Source: JAXMBX01 sp046349635 (GTDB taxonomy: Bacteria; Planctomycetota; Planctomycetia; Planctomycetales; Planctomycetaceae). Taken from it: a DNA stretch of 49,925 nt. Shown piece by piece: positions 1 to 7,413 of this stretch. The notes under the pieces were generated by a model, which saw nothing but the letters and a program-made list of their open reading frames with translations, made no database searches and was not told where the DNA came from. The position numbers and the translations under genes were made by a program. Numbering within the stretch: position 1 is the stretch's first letter; every line of letters begins with the position of its first letter. The stretch covers positions 1 through 49,925 of the forward strand of contig JAXMBX010000039.1 in NCBI GenBank assembly GCA_046349635.1. The letters run 5' to 3'.

Positions 1-256
1 CCAAGATTCATCGTAACCAGTTTGCGGGACAAGACATTAAGAGAAAATGAAACATTACGTCCGAGAGATATTTCGTAACCGTACAATTCCGTTGCGATGG
101 ATCTTTTGACTTTAGGGGTTATGTCGACTTTGACGATAAGTGAGAGGTCCTTTCCAAGGCTGCGCCGCTGTTCAGTCGTGGTGAGGAAGAGAGAGCCTTC
201 TGCTGCAAGGCTCTTCCCCAAAAGACGTTGCGTCGAACACCCTCTTGAGCGAATTC
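1..256. other. Upstream region of the secretin gene, no gene recognised
   Basis: No convincing coding sequence was found here. A plus-strand frame that opens at 97 runs into the secretin gene in another frame and looks like a shadow. TTGAC-like hexamers occur at 106-111 and 130-135, but neither has a good -10 element at 16-18 bases, so no promoter is called. The stretch probably carries the leader of the secretin gene. Confidence 0.5.
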
Positions 257-3200
257 ATGAATACCAGGCAGTTGTCGCGGAATTCGAACTGGTTGGCGGG
301 CCTGTTGCTGCTGGCCTGCGGATGGAGTGCAGTTTCGCTCCCGGCCGTCTGGGGTGCGCCACCGCGCGGCAAAAACCGCCAGTCGGAGCAGGAAGCCGCC
401 GCTGCGGTTCCCGAGCCGAATATCCGCCTGAACTACTTCAATGCGAGTTGGAAGAAAGTTCTGGAGGATGTCGCGAGAGCGTCGGGATTAACCCTGGTGG
501 CGGACCGCATTCCGTCGCAATCCTACACCCGCCGCGACCGTGAAACGTATGACCTGCCGGAAGCGATCAAGATCCTGAACCAGGAGATGGAGCGGCAGGG
601 CTTTCGGCTGGTGAAGAAAGGCAAGTTTCTGGTCGTCAACGATTTGCAGGCAACCCGTCCTGAGTATCCTCGTCCGACAGTAAAGCGTCCTGCCAAGCCG
701 GAGAAAGACTACAAGGAATTTCAGAACGAGGAAGCTGTTCCTGAAGAGGGGACTGCAGAAGAGGCTAGGGAAGAAGAGAAGATCGTCAACGCGGCGGCGG
801 CCGTTCCTGCAAAGGGGGCGAAGCCGGCGCCCAAGATCAAGCGATTGGCGTTTGAGCAAACTGAAGAAACCACTCCAAAATCGGAGGAAGAATCAGAGCG
901 CAAGGAAGAACCGGCCAAGAAGCCTAAGCTGACATTGCGGAAGGTCAAGCTGGTCAACAACGAGGCGGTTCCACTGGCGAAAAACCTGTATGAGGTCTTC
1001 AAAAGCCGGGCCGAACTCGTGGACGAAGGCCCCCTCGGTCTGCAAGCGTTCCGAGTGTTTGCGCCCGGTCCCAAGGGACAGGCGACAAAGCAAGTCGCGT
1101 TCTCGGTAGGAATCGACGAGCAGGCCCAGCAACTCGTCGTTGAAGGAGAAGCAGGGGTTGCGGGAACGGTTGCGCAGCTCATCGAGTTGCTCGACAACGG
1201 AAAACCGGGGGGCAAAGTCCAACCGGTCCTGACGCAGCACGATCCGCAGAAAGTCGCGGAAACACTGCAGCCGGGATTGAAGCAGATGGTGCAGGAGGGG
1301 AAGAAAGAGAAGAAAAGCCGCGTCGATCGTTCTCGGTCTGCCGAGGAAGAACCGCTCGCCCAGGCTGAGCCCGGGGAAGAAGGAAAATTGCGACGGAATG
1401 GTCCTCCTCCGCAGGGTGCGAATCCGGAGAAGCCTCCGTTGGAGGGATTGAAAGGGGACGTCTCCGTCGAGGCGATGTCCGACCTGGGGGTTCTGATACT
1501 GAAAGGTGCCCAGCGGGACGTGGACGCGGTGATGAAGATCATCCGCGAGCTGGAAGAATTGAGTAAAGGGGCGACTCCGGACGTCCATCTGGTCACGTTG
1601 ATCTACGTCAACTCGGAATCGTTGTCCTCCCTCTTAAACGGGGTCTATGAAAAACTGCAGGCTTCCCGCGGACGGCAAGGACAGCCCGGCGTGGCGAGCG
1701 TTCCCAAGGTGACGACGATTCCGGTCGTGCGACCGAATGCGATTCTGGTACTGGCCGCGGAAGAGGAAATGCCCGCGGTCCGGAAATTGATCCAGGAACT
1801 GGACCAGCCGATCGTTCCGGAGACGGAATACCAGGTGTTTCAGTTGCAGCACACCACTCCCGCGCGGGTCGAGGAGATGGTGAACAAGCTGTACCCCAAT
1901 CCGACACAGGCACAGGGACAACAGAATCAGGGAGCCAGCGGGCTGGCGGCGCGGATCCGGATTCATGGAGACGTGCGGACCAACTCGGTCATCATTCAGG
2001 CGCGGCCGCGCGACCTGAAGGAACTGGAATCGCTGATCCGGAAGATTGACACCCAGGAATCGGGATCGGTGGCCCAACTGAAGATTGTGCCTCTCAAGCA
2101 CGCGAGCGCCGATGAACTGGCGATCATGTTGCGGCAGGCGATTCTGAGTGTCACCTCAGCGAATCCGCAATCCGCCGACGGCCTGATGACCCCGGGGAAT
2201 CAAGGTGGAGGCCAACGGGGAGGAGCAGGGAACCAGGACAACGGCCTGAATGATGTGAAGTCGACCATTCTGCAGTTCTTCGCGACCGATCGGGGGACGC
2301 CGTTCCGGTCGGGAATTCTGTCTGACATCCGCATTAACAGCGATACGCGGACGAACAGCCTGGTGGTTGCGGCTCCCGAGCAGAGCATGGCGTTGATTGA
2401 GGCGTTGATCAAGAACCTCGACCGTCCTGCCTCGGCGGTGGCGGAGATCAAAGTGTTTGAACTGGCGCGCGGTGACGCGACCGCGATGGCGCGACTGCTG
2501 CTGGAAGTCTTCGGCAGTACCACTCAAAACCGGACGCAGGGGGGACAAGGGGTTCAAAACAACGCGCCGCGACCATTGACGATCGCGGGGAGCGAAGATG
2601 CCGGATTACCGATTCCGTTGAAGGTCTCGGTGGACGTCCGGACGAACAGCATCATCGCCGTGGGAAGTGCCCAGGCGCTGGACGTGGCGTGGTCGATCCT
2701 TTTGAAGCTGGATCAAAGCGACGTGCGGCAGCGTGAGACGGTCGTCATCAAGTTGAAGAACAGCCGTGCGGATGCGGTCGCCGCCGCGATTAACCAGTTC
2801 TTGACCTCTCGACGGGACGTGGAACAGACTGATCCCGGCCTGGTGAGCCCGTTTGAGCAGATCGAAAAGGAAGTGATCGTCGTTCCGGAACTGGGGAACA
2901 ACAGCCTGCTGATCAGTGCGACGCCGCGGTTCTTCCCAGAGATCAAGAAGGTGGTCGAACGGCTGGATGAAGCCCCGAAACAGGTGGTCATCCAGGCGTT
3001 GCTGGTGGAAGTCGCGCTCGAAAACCTCAATGAGTTCGGGATGGAAATCGGCCTGCAGGATTCCATCCTCTTCCGCCGGAGTATCATCACAGATCCTACG
3101 ACGCAGTTAATTACAGTTCCGACCACGACGACCGCACCGAACGGTGTGCAAACGACGACGAATAACATTGTCTCTCAATCCGCCGTGCCGGGCTTTCTGT

Positions 3201-4324
3201 TCAACAACCAGCAGTTGGGCAATAACACGAACAATGCGATCAATCCGGGGGCGGTTGGAAACCAGGGGTTGAGCAACTTCTCTTTAGGACGAACGGACAA
3301 TGATCTGGGCTACGGCGGTTTCGTGTTTTCCGCGAGTTCGGAAAGCGTGAGCGTGCTGTTGCGAGCCTTGGCCATGAATCGTCGTGTGGACGTACTCAGC
3401 CGTCCGCAGATCCGCGCTCTTGATAACCAGCCTGCCACGATCCAGGTGGGGCAGGAAATTCCCCGCGTCAACGGGTTCATCTCCAACGGGACCACCGGCG
3501 TCGCTTCTCCTCAGATCGAACAAACGAAAACGGGGATCATTCTGGTCGTCACACCGCGCATCACCCCTGATCGGACCGTGGTTATGGAAGTTGCCGCCGA
3601 AAAAAGCGGTCTGGCCCCCGGGCAGGGGATCGATCTCGTCACCAACCCAGGCGGGGGCACCGTTCGCTCTCCCGTTCTGGACATCACCGTCGCGCAGAGC
3701 ACCGTCGGTGTTCGCGATGGCCAGACGATCGTCATGGGAGGGATGATCACGAAGAATGATGAAGTGACTGAACGGAAGGTTCCGTGGGTCGGCGACCTGC
3801 CTCTCGTCGGAAACATGTTCCGGTATGACTACAAGCGGACGCGCCGGACGGAGTTGCTGATTTTCCTGACGCCGCGAATTATCTCGACGGACGAAGATTC
3901 GGAGATGATCAAGGAGATCGAGACGCGACGAACGCACTTCGTGGAATCGGATGCGGAGCAACTGCATGGGCCGATCCTGGCGGCTCCGGGTCCGATTGAA
4001 GGGGAAGAGTATGACCCGTCGTTGTGTCCGTTGACGACTGCACCCGTTGTGGACGATCCCTCGGTTCCGACGACACAGCTTCCCAATCCGCTGCCCGTTT
4101 TGCCGGCTCCTCCGGCGGCACAGCCCCCGCCGGATCCGACTTACCCGGTTCCACCCCCCATCAAGAAGATGGGTGGAGAGGATTATGAAGAACCGAGACC
4201 GATCGGAGGGGAAGCGAGCAGGCAAAAAATCAACAAAGACTCGAAAGTGAAAAGAGCAGGGTTCTTTTCACGGAAATCCGAAACTCCCGGCAAGAGCAAT
4301 ACACTGTTGAACCAAGGCGAGTGA
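257..4324 (+). CDS. Large type II/IV-pilus-type secretin
   Basis: An outer-membrane secretin (GspD/PilQ superfamily) of 1355 residues, about twice the usual length. The frame is open from a TTG at 245, but ATG 257 is preferred because it starts a clean signal peptide ending near VWGAPP. Residues about 54-130 form an N0/STN-like domain. A Lys/Glu-rich linker follows, then several NolW-like secretin_N units, for example IYVNSESL near 445, VFQLQHTT near 523, IVPLKHAS near 610, VFELARGD near 730 and VIKLKNSR near 828. The secretin core covers about 908-1215, with VLSRPQIRALDN, VGQEIPRVNG and VPWVGDLPLVGNMF. A proline-rich tail of about 130 residues follows. The family forms a gated oligomeric channel for folded proteins or pili. 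No ATPase, pseudopilin or GspC is visible next to it, so the exported substrate is unknown. The lipoprotein gene starts 16 bases downstream. Confidence 0.93.
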   Translation: MNTRQLSRNSNWLAGLLLLACGWSAVSLPAVWGAPPRGKNRQSEQEAAAAVPEPNIRLNYFNASWKKVLEDVARASGLTLVADRIPSQSYTRRDRETYDLPEAIKILNQEMERQGFRLVKKGKFLVVNDLQATRPEYPRPTVKRPAKPEKDYKEFQNEEAVPEEGTAEEAREEEKIVNAAAAVPAKGAKPAPKIKRLAFEQTEETTPKSEEESERKEEPAKKPKLTLRKVKLVNNEAVPLAKNLYEVFKSRAELVDEGPLGLQAFRVFAPGPKGQATKQVAFSVGIDEQAQQLVVEGEAGVAGTVAQLIELLDNGKPGGKVQPVLTQHDPQKVAETLQPGLKQMVQEGKKEKKSRVDRSRSAEEEPLAQAEPGEEGKLRRNGPPPQGANPEKPPLEGLKGDVSVEAMSDLGVLILKGAQRDVDAVMKIIRELEELSKGATPDVHLVTLIYVNSESLSSLLNGVYEKLQASRGRQGQPGVASVPKVTTIPVVRPNAILVLAAEEEMPAVRKLIQELDQPIVPETEYQVFQLQHTTPARVEEMVNKLYPNPTQAQGQQNQGASGLAARIRIHGDVRTNSVIIQARPRDLKELESLIRKIDTQESGSVAQLKIVPLKHASADELAIMLRQAILSVTSANPQSADGLMTPGNQGGGQRGGAGNQDNGLNDVKSTILQFFATDRGTPFRSGILSDIRINSDTRTNSLVVAAPEQSMALIEALIKNLDRPASAVAEIKVFELARGDATAMARLLLEVFGSTTQNRTQGGQGVQNNAPRPLTIAGSEDAGLPIPLKVSVDVRTNSIIAVGSAQALDVAWSILLKLDQSDVRQRETVVIKLKNSRADAVAAAINQFLTSRRDVEQTDPGLVSPFEQIEKEVIVVPELGNNSLLISATPRFFPEIKKVVERLDEAPKQVVIQALLVEVALENLNEFGMEIGLQDSILFRRSIITDPTTQLITVPTTTTAPNGVQTTTNNIVSQSAVPGFLFNNQQLGNNTNNAINPGAVGNQGLSNFSLGRTDNDLGYGGFVFSASSESVSVLLRALAMNRRVDVLSRPQIRALDNQPATIQVGQEIPRVNGFISNGTTGVASPQIEQTKTGIILVVTPRITPDRTVVMEVAAEKSGLAPGQGIDLVTNPGGGTVRSPVLDITVAQSTVGVRDGQTIVMGGMITKNDEVTERKVPWVGDLPLVGNMFRYDYKRTRRTELLIFLTPRIISTDEDSEMIKEIETRRTHFVESDAEQLHGPILAAPGPIEGEEYDPSLCPLTTAPVVDDPSVPTTQLPNPLPVLPAPPAAQPPPDPTYPVPPPIKKMGGEDYEEPRPIGGEASRQKINKDSKVKRAGFFSRKSETPGKSNTLLNQGE

Positions 4325-4339
4325 CTTCAAGGAAGAATC

Positions 4340-5530
4340 ATGCGGCGGAATGAAACTCTAATGAGCCTGAACTTCGCGAGACTCGCTGTTTGCCTGGCAG
4401 TGGGGTTGGGACTGCAGGGGTGCACGACGTTCAATAACGTGAAGACCCCGTGGTCGAAGACCGTCCAGGAAGTCAAAGAATCCCCGAAGAATCCGGTGGT
4501 GCGATTGCTGGCGATCTGGCAGCCTGGAGAGGGGATGGGGGTGGATAACCTCTCCACGCGCGGGTTTGTCGGCCAGGTGATGTTCTTCACCGGCGATAAG
4601 CCCGTTCCCGCCCAGGTCGAGGGAGACGTTCGCGTTTACGTCTTCGATGACCTTGGAACTCCCGAGGAACAGGAAAAGCCGATCCACCAGTTTGATTTCC
4701 CGGGTCCGGCCTGGAATGCGTTGCTGCAGAAGTCGGACATCGGCTCGACGTACCGGGTGTTTATTCCCTACACGCGCAAAGGAAACCATCAGGCCCACTG
4801 CACGCTGCGTATCAAGTATCAGCCTAAGCAGGGGCGGGTGATGTATTCCGAGATGGTTAACGTCACCCTCGCCGGCCCGAGGAAAACGGTCGACGAAAGA
4901 ATCTCCACCGAGGAACAACACGCCGCGAAGAAGCCGGCGAAGAAAAAAGTCAAAGTCTCCTCCGAACCAGTCGCTGAGGAGGATGCAGCCGACGACGAGG
5001 CCGCCCCTTCCCAGGCAGCCCGTCCCAAATCGCAAAGCAAAAAGCCCCGCGCCGTTCCACTGACGGATGCGGAGCGTGATCGCATCCTGGCCGAAGTCCG
5101 GCAAAACATGACCGGGCAGGAAAACCCGGCACCGGAAAAATCGACCCGTGAAAAAACAGAGGTGCCCGAGGGCAAGGCCGCAGCTTCCGCGGCCGGCACC
5201 CCCTCCGCGCGGCGTGTAAAACCAAAAACCCACCTGCTGGCGGACTCTGAGGGTTCCTCGGAACAGGAAGACGACGTAAACGCGGTGCCCGCCAAACATC
5301 GTCGCCATCAACTTGCCGACGCAGATCCTGAGGAAGCGGACGAAGAGGACATCACGCAAACGGTGGCCATACCCCAGACGAAACGAATTCGCCGCGCCGG
5401 CTGGGATACCTCCGCTAGGACGCAGAAAACAGGCGAAAAGGAATCAGACGACACCGACGAGGAAGCCGAAGAACCTTCTGGCAGGCGTCGCCATCTGCGG
5501 GTCCATCATATCTCCATGCAAGGGGATTGA
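4340..5530 (+). CDS. Predicted lipoprotein, cotranscribed with the secretin
   Basis: A 396-residue protein with an N-terminal hydrophobic segment ending in a lipobox-like LGLQGC (Cys at about residue 28), so a lipid-anchored envelope protein is inferred. ATG 4340 is preferred because AAGGAAG lies five bases upstream; ATG 4361 is an alternative that also leaves a lipobox. The ordered part (about residues 30-180) is rich in beta-type sequence and contains QVMFFTGDKP and YTRKGNHQAH. The C-terminal half is low-complexity and charged, rich in Lys, Glu, Asp, Ala and Arg. I cannot name a family with confidence. Position directly after the secretin suggests a pilotin-like or accessory role, but this is inference from context only. 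Confidence 0.8.
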   Translation: MRRNETLMSLNFARLAVCLAVGLGLQGCTTFNNVKTPWSKTVQEVKESPKNPVVRLLAIWQPGEGMGVDNLSTRGFVGQVMFFTGDKPVPAQVEGDVRVYVFDDLGTPEEQEKPIHQFDFPGPAWNALLQKSDIGSTYRVFIPYTRKGNHQAHCTLRIKYQPKQGRVMYSEMVNVTLAGPRKTVDERISTEEQHAAKKPAKKKVKVSSEPVAEEDAADDEAAPSQAARPKSQSKKPRAVPLTDAERDRILAEVRQNMTGQENPAPEKSTREKTEVPEGKAAASAAGTPSARRVKPKTHLLADSEGSSEQEDDVNAVPAKHRRHQLADADPEEADEEDITQTVAIPQTKRIRRAGWDTSARTQKTGEKESDDTDEEAEEPSGRRRHLRVHHISMQGD

Positions 5531-5704
5531 ATCTCGAAAACAGCCTGAAATCCAAGCCAGGGTTTTACTTACGTCCTAGAGAAATCGACGGCCTGCCCAA
5601 GCGACGAGAAATTCATGTCGGCTTCAGATTCCCGGATTGTAATATAGTGTTTGTCCTGCCCGAGGTCCGAAGCGTCGTTCCAGGCTGCGGTGTGAGTGTG
5701 TGAA

Positions 5705-6445
5705 ATGAACAAACCAATCCAAACTTTCCTGCTGACTTGCGGAGCGCTGCTGGCTCTTCAGAATGGGCAGAGTTTTGTTCAGGCGCAAACGAGCGCGAAC
5801 AGCGTGGGTGGGTCCGTCGGTAACTCGTACGGTTCGTATTCGAATTTCCGAGCGGGCTCAGCGACCACGATGAGCAACATCTTCCAAGGGAACTCGAACA
5901 CCCGCACCGCCACCGGCCGAAGCATGAACATCACCACCGATCCCAACCAGTTGCGTACGGGGACGGGGATGGTCGGTTCCAGCACCGGACAGCGTATCAT
6001 CGGTGCGAATGCCGCCGGGGGTACCAATGCGACCACCACGAATCGGACGAACACGACTCGACGGAACAATAACAACAACGGGCAGAATTTCGCGAACATG
6101 CTGCAGCAACTCGGCCAGAACGGGCAGCAACAGAACAACATGATGGCGAGCCGCACCAAGCCCCCCCTGCAGCCGCAGTACAAGGTGGGTTTCGAGACTG
6201 CTTCTGTCCAACCCCAGGTTGTCACGCGAGACCTGAACAAGGTTTTGACGACAGATGCGAAGGCGAAGGTCTATGTTCGGAACATGAAAGTGGAGTCACA
6301 ACCGGATGGGGTGGTTGTGATGCGGGGCCAGGTCGCGACGGAACAACAGCGGAAGATGGCGGAGTTGATGGCCCGGCTGGAACCAGGGGTTAAGCGGGTG
6401 GAGAACCAGTTGACGGTTGCTCCGGAAACGCCGGCAGCCAAGTAG
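5705..6445 (+). CDS. Exported BON-domain protein with Asn/Gln-rich linker
   Basis: A 247-residue exported protein. The frame is open from GTG 5696, but ATG 5705 fits the signal peptide, which ends around FVQAQ. Residues about 30-130 are Ser/Thr/Asn/Gly-rich; a run of asparagines (TTRRNNNNNGQ) and a Gln/Asn stretch follow. The C-terminal 70 residues form a BON-like domain: an alpha segment (LNKVLTTDAKAKVYV), then VVVMRGQVATEQQRKMAE and VKRVENQLTV, the usual beta-alpha-beta pattern ending in V-x-N-x-L. BON domains associate with membranes or phospholipid and also occur in some secretins, so a part in the neighbouring secretin complex is possible. It is separated from the lipoprotein gene by 174 bases and converges with the barrel-less secretin gene. 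Confidence 0.85.
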   Translation: MNKPIQTFLLTCGALLALQNGQSFVQAQTSANSVGGSVGNSYGSYSNFRAGSATTMSNIFQGNSNTRTATGRSMNITTDPNQLRTGTGMVGSSTGQRIIGANAAGGTNATTTNRTNTTRRNNNNNGQNFANMLQQLGQNGQQQNNMMASRTKPPLQPQYKVGFETASVQPQVVTRDLNKVLTTDAKAKVYVRNMKVESQPDGVVVMRGQVATEQQRKMAELMARLEPGVKRVENQLTVAPETPAAK

Positions 6446-6501
6446 GGCACCCTGCGGGCGAGTGCAAGTGAACGCCTCTTGTGGCCAGTGCCACCCGGTC
6501 C

Positions 6502-6559
6502 CATGCCTCCCCTGCTTCGCACCGAGATAAAATCGCGCAGGGCACGATGTAGGCATGCC
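6502..6559. repeat. Palindromic intergenic repeat, copy 1
   Basis: Outer arms CATGCCTCC (6502-6510) and GTAGGCATG (6549-6557) are largely complementary. An inner CCTGC (6511-6515) can pair with GCAGG (6538-6542). The right-hand motif GATGTAGGCATGCC and the left-hand CATGCCT-x-CCCTGCTT recur at 27851-27883. The element lies between two convergent genes, which suggests a REP-like element or a bidirectional terminator-like structure; there is no T tract. Confidence 0.5.
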
Positions 6560-6591
6560 ACCCTGAGAGGAAGAGTGGCAATCAACGCTTG

Positions 6592-7413
6592 TTACTGCTG
6601 GAGGTTTTCGATGACGTTTTCATCGCCGCCGCCACCGTTATTCTGCGGTCCGCCGCCGTTTTGACCGCGACCGCCGCGACGATTGCCGGGATTGTTGTTG
6701 TTCTGCTGCTGGTTCTGATTCTGCTGCGGGTTGTTATTGTTGGCACCGGGCTTGCCGAAGACCTTGTTGAGGCGATCCTGCAAAAGGGTGACATCGAGGT
6801 TGCGGTTCAGTTTGACGACTTGCAGGCTGGGTGCCATGGGTTTGGCGGCGTCATCGAGGGACTTGATCATCTGGCCGATCCCTTCCATGATCCCTTCCGT
6901 CGTGCTGACGAGGAGACTGTTAGAGACTTCATCCACGCCGAGGGAAATCAACCCTTTGAAGCGGATCGGAGGTTCGGCTTCCCGCTTTTTGTCGGTGGAG
7001 TTATTGCGTCCCATGCCGCCGTAGTTGTAGGTAATGGAGGGCATGCCGCCGTTACCGCTGCCGCCACGACCGTTGTCCTGACGGTTGTTCTGCTGCAGGG
7101 CGGGATCATTCACACTCAACAGGTCGCGATAGACGTCCTTGATGGCATCGGAAATGACCTTCGCTTTTGAATAGCGGATCTGGAACACTTTGGTGATGCG
7201 GACAGTCTTGGATTCGGGGGATTCGGGCTGATCCCAGAGAGAGATCAGTTCGTCAATCTGTGCGAGCTGGGCGGGGTCGGCGCCGACGACCATGATCGAG
7301 TGGGTATCCGTGTCCGAGATGAACGTGACTTTTCCCGCTTGGAGAGACGCTTGGTACCGTCGTCTTTCTTTTTCGGACGGTGCGAAACCGTACCAGCCGC
7401 ATGTAGTCATCAT
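6592..7413 (-). CDS. Barrel-less secretin-like protein, C-terminal part (after frameshift)
   Basis: This frame continues the protein begun at 9679. From about GWYGFAPSEKERRRYQAS onward it reads as a normal secretin_N-type protein, with MVVGADPAQLAQIDELI, ITKVFQIRYSKAKVISDAI and LQVVKLNRNLDVTLLQDRLN. It ends in a low-complexity Asn/Gln/Gly tail of about 50 residues. No secretin barrel follows. The ATG at 7413 lies inside the overlap between frames and is probably not a true start. Part of a natural frameshifted gene, or of an intact gene with a one-base sequence error. Confidence 0.75.
   Translation of the reverse strand: MMTTCGWYGFAPSEKERRRYQASLQAGKVTFISDTDTHSIMVVGADPAQLAQIDELISLWDQPESPESKTVRITKVFQIRYSKAKVISDAIKDVYRDLLSVNDPALQQNNRQDNGRGGSGNGGMPSITYNYGGMGRNNSTDKKREAEPPIRFKGLISLGVDEVSNSLLVSTTEGIMEGIGQMIKSLDDAAKPMAPSLQVVKLNRNLDVTLLQDRLNKVFGKPGANNNNPQQNQNQQQNNNNPGNRRGGRGQNGGGPQNNGGGGDENVIENLQQ

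Noticed and set aside
106..135. Two TTGAC hexamers as possible -35 boxes
   Set aside because: Neither has a -10 match at 16-18 bases.
97..543. Plus-strand frame of 148 codons before the secretin
   Set aside because: Overlaps the secretin signal peptide and N0 domain in another frame; no recognisable content.
6589..7170. Plus-strand frame that looks like a membrane protein (Val/Leu-rich)
   Set aside because: The hydrophobic run is the reverse of Asn/Gln codons in the low-complexity tail of the minus-strand gene.
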